Positions 44,787 to 53,963 of a stretch of 64,000 nt of DNA are shown here, one piece after another. This DNA is from DATHBD01 sp035296325 (GTDB lineage: Bacteria; Actinomycetota; Actinomycetes; Mycobacteriales; Micromonosporaceae). The stretch covers positions 186,001 through 250,000 of the forward strand of contig DATHBD010000058.1 of assembly GCA_035296325.1 (NCBI GenBank), given 5' to 3'. Position 1 is the first letter of the stretch; each line of letters opens with the position of its first letter. Below the pieces are notes generated by a model that saw only the letters and a list, made by a program, of their open reading frames with translations, had not been told where the DNA came from and made no database searches. Position numbers and translations under genes: made by a program.

Positions 44787-45323
44787 CTACGGCACTGTGA
44801 TCAAGTCCAGTCCATTGGACGACAGGACACTCTGCAGGTTGACGTTGAACACCCTCCACGAGCAGAGCCGGTCGCCGATGGCCTGGCACGTCGTGAATGT
44901 GTCAGGGTCGCCCAGTGTAATGACACCGATGCCGTTCAACCCACTGCCGATGCTGCCCGCCAACACAGGCCCGCCGCTGTCACCCTCTCCAGCCGGGGCG
45001 GTGCGATGCACCTGCTCGGTCCAGAAGCCCGGTCCGATGCCATCCTCGTAGCCCCCCACCGCAGTAATGTAGTTGCCGCATATCGCACCGGAAAAGCCAC
45101 CGCTGTAGCAGACGTGGGTATTCATGGTGGGCGTCACGTAGCCGTTTATGGTGGCGCCGTCGCTCGAGTTGTTCGGTCCGACATACACGCCACCGCCGTA
45201 GTCCTCGCCCGTCATGTAGGTGCTGTCGTTGCTGGCGACCCCGCCTGCCGTGTTACCGACGAAGCGTTCACTGTCCGGAGTCTGCCACCGCAGATTTTTG
45301 CCGCAGTGTCGGGACAGCGTCAC
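44787..45323 (-). pseudogene. Secreted S1-type serine protease, 5' truncated
   Basis: The 178 codons correspond to the mature part of a chymotrypsin-like (streptogrisin-type) protease: a catalytic-His-like segment LSRHCGKN at the very start and the nucleophile loop GEGDSGGPVLAG near residue 118, with three Cys able to pair. There is no signal peptide, propeptide or leading beta strand; in the same frame an upstream TGA is reached about 20 codons back. The apparent GTG start falls at the active-site His. GC is visibly lower than in its neighbours, with A/T-ending codons common, suggesting foreign origin. It is most likely a dead remnant; a fragmented live gene is less likely. Confidence 0.65.
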
Positions 45324-45547
45324 GGTACGCGAGCGGCACGGCGGCCCCCTTGGCCGGTGGTATCACCTTCACTGAGCTCCGCAACGCAGCCGTGGATGCG
45401 TTGTTGCCGCTACGCGGCGCCGCGCCCAGCGAGGACGGACGCGTCTTGCCTGGTCACCGGGATCACATTTCAGATTGTGAAACGTGGACCTTGGTGCGAA
45501 CCGGCTCCGGCGGTTAGGCCGGTGCCCGTGGAGCCAAGGGTGCGAAC

Positions 45548-46297
45548 CTACTGGACCGCCTCGCCGGCGGCCGACTGGTCGAGCAGCCACAAGGTGCGCC
45601 CCACACCGTGGACGGTGGCGGCCGGAAGCGGTACCGGCTCTGCCGCACCGAGTGCCCTTGTCACAGCGTCCGATTTCGCGGCGCCGGATGCCAACAACCA
45701 CACCTCGTCAGCGGTGTTGATCGCCGCAAGCGTGAGCGTGGTGCGGGTCGGTGGCGGTTTCGGACTGTCCCGCACCGCGGATACCGGGCCGGTCTCGTCG
45801 ACGGGGTGCCCCGGAAACACCGATGCCACGTGGCCGTCCTCGCCGACGCCGAGCATCAGCACATCGAAGCGCGGGAGGGTGACGCCACCCGGGCCGGCCG
45901 ACGCGGCCAACTCCGCGGCGTAGCGCCTTGCCGCGGCCTCCGGATCATCGCCGTCCGGGCCGTCCGGGGCCGGCATCGGATGCACCCTCGCCGGGTCGAG
46001 CGGCAGCGCGTCCAGCAGCGCCGCGCGGGCCTGGGTGTCGTTGCGCTCCGGGTCGCCGGCCGGCAGGAACCGCTCGTCGCCCCACCAGACGTCCACCCGG
46101 GACCAGTTCACCGAGTCCCGGACCGGGCTGTCCCGCAGCGCGGAGAAGATCCGAGCGGCGATCCGGCCCCCGGTCAGCACGACCGACGCATGGCCGTGCG
46201 CCGCCTGGGCGTCCAGCAGGCGGACGGCCAGGCGTGCTGCCACCGCGTGCGCCAGAACGTCCGGGTCCGTGTGGACGATGACCGCTGGCCGGGTCAT
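45548..46297 (-). CDS. pgl: 6-phosphogluconolactonase
   Basis: A 249-residue 6PGL of the NagB-like fold. SVVLTGGRIAARIF, RVDVWWGDERFLP, NDTQARAALLDAL and FDVLMLGVGEDGHVASVFPGH are diagnostic. It hydrolyses 6-phosphogluconolactone, the product of Zwf. The ATG at 46295-46297 overlaps the opcA stop (ATGA). It is the last gene of the tkt-tal-zwf-opcA-pgl operon on the minus strand; about 220 bp of sequence without a recognisable gene separate it from the protease remnant. Confidence 0.96.
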   Translation of the reverse strand: MTRPAVIVHTDPDVLAHAVAARLAVRLLDAQAAHGHASVVLTGGRIAARIFSALRDSPVRDSVNWSRVDVWWGDERFLPAGDPERNDTQARAALLDALPLDPARVHPMPAPDGPDGDDPEAAARRYAAELAASAGPGGVTLPRFDVLMLGVGEDGHVASVFPGHPVDETGPVSAVRDSPKPPPTRTTLTLAAINTADEVWLLASGAAKSDAVTRALGAAEPVPLPAATVHGVGRTLWLLDQSAAGEAVQ

Positions 46298-47283
46298 GCG
46301 GCCTTCTCCGGCTGCTCGGCCAGCGCCGGGTCCTTCCAAATGTGCACCCTGGTCGCCGGCCGATCGTCGAGACCCGGTACGCCGGTGGCGCCGGAGAGGG
46401 ACGCGGCGTAGGTCTGATCGGCGTCCAGCCTGCGCAGCTCCTCGGCAAGCTCCTCGCCCAGTGGCCGCCGGATCAGCGGCAGGGTCCGGTCCGGCAGCCC
46501 GGTCCGGCGCAGGATGCCGGTGCCGTTGTCGCCCTGCCGGGTGAGTTCGATACGCCGACCGTCGACCAGATCGATCGAGACCGACTGGAGCAGGTCACCC
46601 TTGGCGTACTTGTGCTGCACCGGTATGCCGAGCCGTGCGGTCAGCCAGCCGCCGAGCAGCGCCGCCGTGGTGCTGAACTCCGGTCCGGTGATGGTGATCG
46701 ACTGCACCGGGGTGTCGATCGTGTCGAACGCCCCGGCGATGTGGGTACGCCACGGGGTCGCCCGAGTCCAGGCCAGGTCGGTGTCACCGGGTGAATAGTC
46801 CTCGGCGCGCCGCCGGAGAGCGGCGATCCGGTCGGGCGCCTGTCTCGTGTCGGTGATCCGGCGCTCCGCCACCACGCCCAGCGGGTCGTACGCGATGCGG
46901 CTCGGCGGAGCGACGTGCCACCAGGTCACCACCGGTACGTCCGGGGCCAGCAGTGGCATCACCACCGACTCGGCGTGCAGCGCCAGCCGGCCGCGCATCC
47001 GCATCACCACCGCCTCGCAGGGGCCGAGCCGGCCGCCCACCACGATCTCGGCGTCCAGCCGGGACACCTGGTGGGTGACCTCCTGGCGGACCACGATAAG
47101 TAGCCGGCACGGATGCGCGGACGCCGCGATGGTGGCGGCGGCCTCGGCATCGCGGACCTGCGCCTCGTCGACGACGGCGACCAGCGTCAACGCCAGACCG
47201 CTGGCCAACCCGCCCGCGCTGCGGCGTTCCGCGGAGAGTGCCTTGACCACGGCGTTGCCCGTGGTGTCCCACAAACCGATCAT
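46294..47283 (-). CDS. opcA: Glucose-6-phosphate dehydrogenase assembly protein OpcA
   Basis: A 329-residue OpcA. It begins MIGLWDTTGNAVVKAL, as in other actinobacteria, and holds VVTWWHVAPPSRIAYDPLG and ITITGPEFSTTAALLGGWL. OpcA is needed for active multimeric G6PDH in actinobacteria and cyanobacteria. The ATG at 47281-47283 lies 20 bp after the zwf stop, and the stop overlaps pgl. It has no catalytic motifs of its own, as expected for the family. Confidence 0.95.
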   Translation of the reverse strand: MIGLWDTTGNAVVKALSAERRSAGGLASGLALTLVAVVDEAQVRDAEAAATIAASAHPCRLLIVVRQEVTHQVSRLDAEIVVGGRLGPCEAVVMRMRGRLALHAESVVMPLLAPDVPVVTWWHVAPPSRIAYDPLGVVAERRITDTRQAPDRIAALRRRAEDYSPGDTDLAWTRATPWRTHIAGAFDTIDTPVQSITITGPEFSTTAALLGGWLTARLGIPVQHKYAKGDLLQSVSIDLVDGRRIELTRQGDNGTGILRRTGLPDRTLPLIRRPLGEELAEELRRLDADQTYAASLSGATGVPGLDDRPATRVHIWKDPALAEQPEKAA

Positions 47284-47303
47284 TGGTTGTCTCCTGGTTG
47301 TGG

Positions 47304-48839
47304 TCAGGCCCGTCGCCAGGCGCGGCCTTCGCGGCTGAGCATCTCGTCGGCGGAGCGGGGCCCCCACTCGCCGGCGCGGTACGTGTCCGGCTTCATGCCG
47401 GCCCACGCCTCCACCAGCGGATCGACCACTTTCCAGCTGGCCTCCACTTCGGAGGCGTCCGGGAAGAGCGTCTTGTCCCCCAGCAGCACGTCCAGAATGA
47501 GCCGCTCGTACGCCTCCGGGCTGGCATCGGTGAAGGCCTCGCCGTACTGGAAGTCCATCGCGATGTCGCGGACCTCCATCGTGGTGCCGGGCACCTTCGA
47601 GCCGAACTTCATCACCATGCCCTCGTCCGGCTGCACCCGGATGACCAGCTCGTTGTGCCCCAGCATCTTGATGTCCTCGGGCTGGAACGGCAGGTGCGGG
47701 GCCTTCTTGAAGATCACAGCCACCTCGGTCACCCGGCGGGGGAGGCGCTTGCCGGCCCGGATGTAGAAGGGCACCCCGGCCCAGCGCCGGTTCTGCACGC
47801 CCAGCCGGACCGCCACGTACGTCTCGGTCCTGGACTCCTGGGGAATGCCGTCCTCGTCGAGGTAGCCCGACACCCGCTCCCCGGCGACCCAGCCGCTGAG
47901 GTACTGCCCCCGCACGGTGTCCCGGCTGACATCCTCGGGAATCCTGATCGCGCGCAGCACCTTCAGCTTCTCGGTGCGGATCTCGGCCGCGTCGAAACTG
48001 GTCGGCTCCTCCATCGCAACCAGCGCCAGGAGTTGGAGGAGGTGGTTCTGCAGCACGTCGCGGGCGGTGCCGACCTGGTCGTAGAAGCCGGCCCGGGTGC
48101 CGATGCCGACGTCCTCAGCCATCGTGATCTGGATGGAGTCGACGAAGTGCGCCTTCCAGACCGGCTCGAACAGGGCGTTGGCGAAGCGCAGGGCCAGGAT
48201 GTTCTGGACCGTCTCCTTGCCCAGGTAGTGGTCGATCCGGAACACGTCCTGCGCGGTGAAGGCGTCGTCGACGAGATCGTTGAGCTGCTTCGCCGACGTC
48301 AGGTCGTTGCCGAACGGCTTCTCCACCACCACGCGACGCCAGCCGCCGGACTTCTGGTTGTCCGACATGCCGGTGCGCTCCAACTGCTTGAGCACGACCG
48401 GAAACGCCGAGGGCGGGATGGACAGGTAGAACGCGGCGTTGCCGGCGATGCCGTGGGTCTCGCGCAGCTCGTCGAGGGTCTGGGCGAGCTTGTCGAACGC
48501 GGCGTCGTCGTCGAACGCCCCGCCGACGAACCGGATGTTCTCGCCGAGCCGCTGCCACACCTCGTCACGCCACGGGGTCCGGGCGTGCTCCTGCGCGGCC
48601 TTGCGGGCGATCGCCTCGAAGTCACCGTGGCTCCAGTCCCGCCGGGAGAAGCCGAGCACGCAGAAGCCGGGCGGTAGCAGACCCCGGTTGGCCAGGTCGT
48701 AGATCGCCGGGATCAGCTTCTTGCGGGCCAGGTCGCCGGTCACCCCGAAGATGACCAGCGCACTCGGCTCAGGGATGCGGGGGAGCCGCCGGTCGGTGGG
48801 GTCCCGCAGGACGTTGGCGTTGCGGCCGTTGCCGGTCAT
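47304..48839 (-). CDS. zwf: Glucose-6-phosphate dehydrogenase
   Basis: A 511-residue G6PDH. The NADP motif is IFGVTGDLARKKL; the substrate and catalytic motif RIDHYLGKE is intact; VVEKPFGND and the C-terminal MDFQYGEAF are present. It commits glucose 6-phosphate to the pentose phosphate pathway and supplies NADPH. The ATG at 48837-48839 (TGNGRNANV) gives the usual N-terminus. The order tal-zwf-opcA is conserved, with 19 bp between tal and zwf. Confidence 0.98.
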   Translation of the reverse strand: MTGNGRNANVLRDPTDRRLPRIPEPSALVIFGVTGDLARKKLIPAIYDLANRGLLPPGFCVLGFSRRDWSHGDFEAIARKAAQEHARTPWRDEVWQRLGENIRFVGGAFDDDAAFDKLAQTLDELRETHGIAGNAAFYLSIPPSAFPVVLKQLERTGMSDNQKSGGWRRVVVEKPFGNDLTSAKQLNDLVDDAFTAQDVFRIDHYLGKETVQNILALRFANALFEPVWKAHFVDSIQITMAEDVGIGTRAGFYDQVGTARDVLQNHLLQLLALVAMEEPTSFDAAEIRTEKLKVLRAIRIPEDVSRDTVRGQYLSGWVAGERVSGYLDEDGIPQESRTETYVAVRLGVQNRRWAGVPFYIRAGKRLPRRVTEVAVIFKKAPHLPFQPEDIKMLGHNELVIRVQPDEGMVMKFGSKVPGTTMEVRDIAMDFQYGEAFTDASPEAYERLILDVLLGDKTLFPDASEVEASWKVVDPLVEAWAGMKPDTYRAGEWGPRSADEMLSREGRAWRRA

Positions 48840-48858
48840 GCCGCCTCCTGGTCCGCTC

Positions 48859-50025
48859 TCACCGCTCGGCCTCGGTCTGTGCGACACCCTCCGCCGCCCG
48901 GTTCGGCTTGGCCGCACCTTCGTTGGCCGCGTCGAGAGACTTGGTGACGCCTTCCATCAGCTCCGACCAGCTGGCCGAGAACTTCTCCACCCCTTCGCGC
49001 TCCAGCGTGTCAACCACGTCGTCGTAGTCGATGCCGAGCGCCGCGAGCTCGTCGAGGATCTGCTTCGCCTCGGCGTACCGGCCGGTGACCGAGTCGGGGC
49101 GGACCTCGCCGTGGTCGGCGAAGGCGTGCACGACCGGCTCCGGCATGGTGTTCACCGTGCCCGGCGCCACCAGCTCCTCGACGTAGATCACGTCTCGGTA
49201 CTCGGGGTTCTTGGTGGAGGTGGAGGCCCACAGCGGGCGCTGCGGGAACGCGCCGGCGTCGGCGAGCGCCTGCCAGCGGTCACTGCTGAAGACCTGCTCG
49301 TACTGCTGGTACGCCAGCACCGCGTTGGCGATGGCGGCCTTGCCGTGCAGCGCCTGCGCCTCCGGCGTGCCGATCTTGTCGAGCCGCTTGTCGTACTCGG
49401 TGTCGACACGGGACACGAAGAACGACGCCACGGAACCGATCTTGGAGAGGTCGTGCCCGTTCTCCTTGGCCTGCTCCAGGCCGGCCAGGAACGCGTCCAT
49501 GACGGCGGCGTAGCGCTGCAGGCTGAAGATCAGCGTGACGTTGACGCTGATGCCCTGCGCCAGCGTCTTGGTGATCGCCGGCAGGCCCTCGCGGGTGGCC
49601 GGGATCTTGATGAACAGGTTGGGCCGGTCGACCAGCCACCAGAGGGCCTTGGCCTCGGCGGCGGTGCCGTCGCTGTCGGCGGCGAGCCGCGGGTCGACCT
49701 CGATCGACACCCGGCCGTCGGCGCCCCGGGACGCGTCGTAGGCCGGGCGCATCACGTCGCAGGCCCAGCGGACGTCGTACGTGGTGAGCATCCGGATCGC
49801 CTCTTCGACGTCCACGCCGCGCACGGCCAGTTCCTTGACCTGGTCGGCGTAGACGTCGGCGTCGCCGAGTGCCTTGGCGAAGATCGTCGGGTTGGTGGTC
49901 ACCCCCACCACGTGCTGCTCCCGGCGCAGCCTGTCCAGACTCCCGCTGGACAGCCGTTCCCGGGAGAGGTCATCGAGCCATACCGCCACTCCGGCGGCCG
50001 AGAGCTGCGCCAGCCTGTCACTCAT
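48859..50025 (-). CDS. tal: Transaldolase
   Basis: A 388-residue transaldolase of the actinobacterial long type. The Schiff-base Lys is in LFIKIPATREGLPAI, VNVTLIFSLQRY follows, and the N-terminus AGVAVWLDDLSRERL is typical of Tal fused to no other domain. It moves a three-carbon unit between sedoheptulose 7-phosphate and glyceraldehyde 3-phosphate. The ATG at 50023-50025 lies 43 bp after the tkt stop. The C-terminal tail, rich in Ala/Glu, is a little extended. Confidence 0.97.
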   Translation of the reverse strand: MSDRLAQLSAAGVAVWLDDLSRERLSSGSLDRLRREQHVVGVTTNPTIFAKALGDADVYADQVKELAVRGVDVEEAIRMLTTYDVRWACDVMRPAYDASRGADGRVSIEVDPRLAADSDGTAAEAKALWWLVDRPNLFIKIPATREGLPAITKTLAQGISVNVTLIFSLQRYAAVMDAFLAGLEQAKENGHDLSKIGSVASFFVSRVDTEYDKRLDKIGTPEAQALHGKAAIANAVLAYQQYEQVFSSDRWQALADAGAFPQRPLWASTSTKNPEYRDVIYVEELVAPGTVNTMPEPVVHAFADHGEVRPDSVTGRYAEAKQILDELAALGIDYDDVVDTLEREGVEKFSASWSELMEGVTKSLDAANEGAAKPNRAAEGVAQTEAER

Positions 50026-50068
50026 CACGTTCTCCGTCTCACTCTTCGTTTCCGATGCCGGCCGGATG

Positions 50069-52195
50069 TCAGTTGCCTGTGGTGGAGCCCGTGATGTCGC
50101 CCGTCCGGGACAGCGCCGCGCGGGCGGCCGCCACGACGCGGTCGGCGGTGAAGCCGAACTGCTCGAACAGGATCGTGTACGGCGCGCTGGCACCGAAGTG
50201 CTCCAGGCTCACGTACTCGCCGTACTCGCCGACCAGGTCGTGCCACGACATCGAGATGCCGGCCTCCACGCTGACCCGGGCCCGGACGTCGGTCGGCAGC
50301 ACCTGCTGGCGGTAGGCCAGGTCCTGCGAGCGGAACCACTCCTGGCACGGCATGGACACCACCCGGGTCGGCACACCCTCGGACTCGAGCCGCTCCCGTG
50401 CGTCGACGCAGATCTGCACCTCCGAGCCGGTACCCATCAGGATGACCTTCGGCTGCCCGTTGGAGGCGTCCAGCAGGATGTACCCGCCGCGGGCGACGGC
50501 ATCGGCGCCGGCCACGGCGGTGCGGTCCATGATCGGCAGGTTCTGCCGGGTCAGGCACAGCGCGGTGGGCCGGTCGGTGTGCTCCATCGCCAGTCGCCAG
50601 GCCCACGCCGTCTCGTTGGCGTCGGCGGGGCGGACCACGTCCAGGCCGGGGATGGCCCGCAACGCGGAGACGTGCTCCACCGGCTGGTGGGTCGGGCCGT
50701 CCTCGCCGAGCCCGATCGAGTCGTGGGTCCACACGTAGGTCACCGGCAGCTTCATCAGTGCGGCCAACCGCACGGCCGGGCGCATGTAGTCGCTGAAGAC
50801 CAGGAAGGTGCCGCCGTACGGGCGGGTGCCGCCGTGCAGCACGATGCCGTTGAGGATGGCGCCCATGCCGTGCTCGCGGATGCCGAAGTGCAGCGTGCGG
50901 CCGTACCAGTCGCCCGGGAACGCCTTGGTGGCGAACTCCGGCGGCACGAACGACGGCTCGCCCTCGATCGTGGTGTTGTTGCTCTCCGCCAGGTCGGCGG
51001 AGCCGCCCCACAGCTCGGGCAGCACCGGCGCTATTGCGTTGATCACTTTGCCCGAGGCGGCACGGGTGGACATGCCCTTCTCGCTCGGTTCGAACTCGGG
51101 CAGCGCGTTGGTCCAGCCGTCCGGAAGGGTGCGGGAGGTCAGCCGGTCGAGCAGCGCGGCCCGCTCCGGGTTGGCCTCGCGCCACGCCTGGTAACGCTGC
51201 TCCCACTCCGCGCGGGCCTGCTTGTTGCGCTCGATCACCTGGCGCGCGTGGGTCAGCACCTCATCGCTGACCTCGAAGTTCTTGGCCGGGTCGAAGCCAA
51301 GGACCTCCTTGGTGGCGGCGGCCTCGTCCTTGCCCAGCGCGGACCCGTGCGCCTTGCCGGTGTTCTGCTTGTTGGGCGCGGGGAAGCCGATGATGGTGCG
51401 CAGGTTGATGAAGGTCGGGCGGTCCATCTCGGCCTTGCCGGCCTCGATCGCCCGCCACAGGGCCGCCACGTCCTCGACGTAGCCGTCCTCGCCGCGCCAG
51501 TCGACGTGCTCGACGTGCCAGCCGTACGCCTCGTACCGGGCCGCCACGTCCTCGGACTTGGCGATGTCGGTGTTGTCCTCGATGGAGATGTTGTTGTCGT
51601 CGTAGATCACGATCAGGTTGCCCAGCCTCTGGTGCGACGCCAGGGCGCTGACCTCGTGGGTCACGCCCTCCTCGATGTCACCGTCGGAGACGATCGCGTA
51701 GATGTGGTGGTCGAACGGGCTCTGGCCGGGCGCCGGGTCCGGGTCGTAGAGGCCCCGCTCGCGGCGCGCGGCGAAGGCCATCCCGACCGCGTTGCCCAGC
51801 CCCTGGCCGAGCGGGCCGGTGGTGGTCTCCACGCCGGCGGTGTGGCCGTGCTCGGGGTGGCCCGGGGTCAGCGACCCCCACTGCCGCAGCGACTGCAGGT
51901 CCGACACGGTCAGGCCGTAGCCGGAGAGGAACAGTTGGACGTACAGGGTGAGGCTGGAGTGTCCACACGAGAGGACGAACCGGTCCCGGCCGATCCACAG
52001 TGGATCAGTCGGGTCGTGGCGCATCGCGCGCTGGAAGAGCAGGTACGCCACCGGGGACAGGCTCATCGCGGTGCCCGGGTGACCGTTGCCGGCCTTCTCG
52101 ACGGCGTCCATCGCCAGGATGCGGCCCGTGTCGACGGCCCGTTGGTCGGCGTCGGTCCAGGACAGCTCGTTCTCGGTTGCCTGCTCAGCGGTCAC
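50069..52195 (-). CDS. tkt: Transketolase
   Basis: A 708-residue thiamine diphosphate enzyme. KAGNGHPGTAMSLSPVAYLL, the TPP motif SDGDIEEGVTHE ... YDDNNISIED, FGIREHGMGAILNG and LCLTRQNLP are all present. It is the first gene of the pentose phosphate operon. Two GTG starts are possible: 52195, which follows AGGAG, and 52228, which adds eleven residues (GPTSSRSSTA). I use the first, with modest certainty. A TAGGGT hexamer at 52250-52255 (minus strand), embedded in a 12-bp palindrome, is a candidate promoter. Confidence 0.96.
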   Translation of the reverse strand: MTAEQATENELSWTDADQRAVDTGRILAMDAVEKAGNGHPGTAMSLSPVAYLLFQRAMRHDPTDPLWIGRDRFVLSCGHSSLTLYVQLFLSGYGLTVSDLQSLRQWGSLTPGHPEHGHTAGVETTTGPLGQGLGNAVGMAFAARRERGLYDPDPAPGQSPFDHHIYAIVSDGDIEEGVTHEVSALASHQRLGNLIVIYDDNNISIEDNTDIAKSEDVAARYEAYGWHVEHVDWRGEDGYVEDVAALWRAIEAGKAEMDRPTFINLRTIIGFPAPNKQNTGKAHGSALGKDEAAATKEVLGFDPAKNFEVSDEVLTHARQVIERNKQARAEWEQRYQAWREANPERAALLDRLTSRTLPDGWTNALPEFEPSEKGMSTRAASGKVINAIAPVLPELWGGSADLAESNNTTIEGEPSFVPPEFATKAFPGDWYGRTLHFGIREHGMGAILNGIVLHGGTRPYGGTFLVFSDYMRPAVRLAALMKLPVTYVWTHDSIGLGEDGPTHQPVEHVSALRAIPGLDVVRPADANETAWAWRLAMEHTDRPTALCLTRQNLPIMDRTAVAGADAVARGGYILLDASNGQPKVILMGTGSEVQICVDARERLESEGVPTRVVSMPCQEWFRSQDLAYRQQVLPTDVRARVSVEAGISMSWHDLVGEYGEYVSLEHFGASAPYTILFEQFGFTADRVVAAARAALSRTGDITGSTTGN

Positions 52196-52242
52196 GGCGG
52201 TGCTGCTCCTCGAAGAAGTCGGTCCCACAACGGTGCCCCATC

Positions 52243-52254
52243 AGGGTGAACCCT
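52243..52254. promoter_or_regulatory. Palindrome over a candidate tkt -10 element
   Basis: AGGGT-GA-ACCCT is a perfect palindrome overlapping the minus-strand hexamer TAGGGT (52250-52255). The remainder of the 334-bp gap between tkt and ctaB (52196-52529) shows no gene, RNA or further repeat that I can support. Confidence 0.35.
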
Positions 52255-52529
52255 ACCCACCCGGCAGGCGGCGTACGCATGCACGACCGGATCGGTTCGA
52301 CGTACCGTATCCGGCCGGGGATCCGGGGTTGATCACCGGCTCCAGCAATTTCCGGTGTCGATGGGCGCAGCCGGATTTCGCCGTCGGCCCGGCCGGACTC
52401 CGCCGCAATGTCCGTACCTGGGCTGTCATACGATGCCGTAATCCGGGAACGCCCGGTCCTGTGCCATGGAGAAGGGCGATCCTGCGTGATGAAGTCGGCG
52501 CCGAGCCGTTCCGAAGCCGGGACGCAGCG

Positions 52530-53513
52530 GTGAGCGCGCTCGCCGACCGCGCCGCTTCCCCCGGGTCCCGGGCACGTCTGGACCCGCCCCGGCCGGTCTC
52601 CGCCGGCGCGCTGGCCACCCGCCAGCGCAGCGCCGCGCGGCAGCGTACCTCCGAGGTGCTGCGGTCGTACGTCTCGATGACCAAGCCCCGCATCGTGGAA
52701 CTGCTGCTGGTCACCACGGTGCCGGCGATGCTGCTGGCCGAGGGCGGGGTGCCGTCGCTGTGGCTGATGGGCGTCGTGCTGACCGGCGGCGCGCTCGCCG
52801 CCGGTGCCGCCAACGTTCTGAACTGCTACATCGACCGCGACATCGACCAGTTGATGCGACGCACGGCACGTCGTCCACTGCCGGCACATACGGTTTCGCC
52901 GCGCGCCGCGCTGATCTTCGGCCTGAGCCTCGCCGCCGCGTCCACCGTGCTGATGTTGGCGTTCACGAACGTGCTCGCCACGCTGCTGACGGTCGGCGCG
53001 ATCGTGTACTACGACCTGGTGTACACGCTGTGGCTCAAGCGCACGACGCCGGCCAACACGGTGTGGGGTGGAGCCTGCGGCGCGGCGCCGGTGCTGATTG
53101 GTTGGGCCGCGGTCACCGGCAGCCTGGCACCAGCGGCCTGGGCCCTCTTCGCGGTGGTCTTTCTGTGGCAGCCGCCCCATTTCTACGCATTGGCCATCAA
53201 ATTCAAGGACGACTACGCCCGAGCCGGCATTCCGATGCTCCCGGTGGTGGCGAGCATGCGCCGGGTCGGCCTGGAGACGGTTGTGTACGCCTGGTTGACC
53301 GTGGCTGCGTCGCTCACCCTGTGGCCGCTCGGTCTGTCGCCGTCGTACGCCGCGGTCGCCGTGGTCATCGGCGGATTCTTCGTGTTGGAAGCGCATCGGC
53401 TGGCCGGTCGGGCGCGACGTGGCGAGCCACTGCAGCCGATGCGGCTCTTCCACTGGTCAACCACCTACCTGACCATCCTGTCGCTGACCATCGGCATCGA
53501 CGCTGTTCTCTAG
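52530..53513 (+). CDS. ctaB: Protohaem IX farnesyltransferase (haem O synthase)
   Basis: A 327-residue UbiA-type prenyltransferase with about eight to nine membrane helices. The first Asp-rich motif is NCYIDRDIDQLMRRTARR; the second is in KDDYARAGIPMLPVV; TKPRIVELLLVTTVPAM marks the N-terminal helix. It makes haem O, the precursor that CtaA turns into haem A for aa3 oxidase. The GTG at 52530 gives a 35-residue polar lead before the first helix, as in related species. It is divergent from tkt. Confidence 0.96.
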   Translation: MSALADRAASPGSRARLDPPRPVSAGALATRQRSAARQRTSEVLRSYVSMTKPRIVELLLVTTVPAMLLAEGGVPSLWLMGVVLTGGALAAGAANVLNCYIDRDIDQLMRRTARRPLPAHTVSPRAALIFGLSLAAASTVLMLAFTNVLATLLTVGAIVYYDLVYTLWLKRTTPANTVWGGACGAAPVLIGWAAVTGSLAPAAWALFAVVFLWQPPHFYALAIKFKDDYARAGIPMLPVVASMRRVGLETVVYAWLTVAASLTLWPLGLSPSYAAVAVVIGGFFVLEAHRLAGRARRGEPLQPMRLFHWSTTYLTILSLTIGIDAVL

Positions 53514-53633
53514 GGCGGCCGGGGCCCGGCAGAATCGGATGAACTGCACCAACGGCGCCCAAAAGATTGCCGACCGACGTAACGCCCGTCACACCTATTC
53601 GTGAGTTGTCGTACGTCGGGCGTCAATGCGTCA

Positions 53634-53639
53634 TATGGT
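53634..53639 (+). promoter_or_regulatory. Likely -10 element of the small-gene/ATP-grasp operon (leaderless)
   Basis: TATGGT ends six bases before the ATG at 53646. A weak GGTGG lies between, so a leadered reading is not excluded. Confidence 0.4.
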
Positions 53640-53645
53640 GGCCGC

Positions 53646-53963
53646 ATGGCAGATGGTTCCAATACGACCTTGACGCTTGATCCGCCGGAGAACCTCATCA
53701 CCGGCTTGAAGTCCTTCGCGGACGGTCACGGCGGAGCAAAGGCAGTCATCGAGTACGTCGGCCGGCGGGGCGCCCGCATCGTTCTGGTCGGCGAGGACGG
53801 CGTCTGGGCCGACCAGTTCGCCGACGGTACAGATGTCGCGCGTAGTGCATGTGCCGAGGCGGGCATCGTCATCGAGAACACCTGGGAGCGGGAACTGATC
53901 GAGCAGATGCGTCCGAGCAACGACCTCTGGCGGTCGATGAGGCGTCGTTCCCTGTCCAGATGA
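53646..53963 (+). CDS. Conserved hypothetical small protein coupled to an ATP-grasp enzyme
   Basis: A 105-residue soluble protein with no signal or membrane helix. The core (ENLITGLKSFADGHGG, AVIEYVGRRGARIVLVGED, GVWADQFADG) suggests a small alpha/beta fold; the C-terminal half is charged and ends RRRSLSR. I do not recognise a family. Its TGA overlaps the ATG of the ATP-grasp gene, so the two are coupled. It lies between the ctaB and ctaA genes, but nothing in its sequence suggests a haem role. Confidence 0.75.
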   Translation: MADGSNTTLTLDPPENLITGLKSFADGHGGAKAVIEYVGRRGARIVLVGEDGVWADQFADGTDVARSACAEAGIVIENTWERELIEQMRPSNDLWRSMRRRSLSR

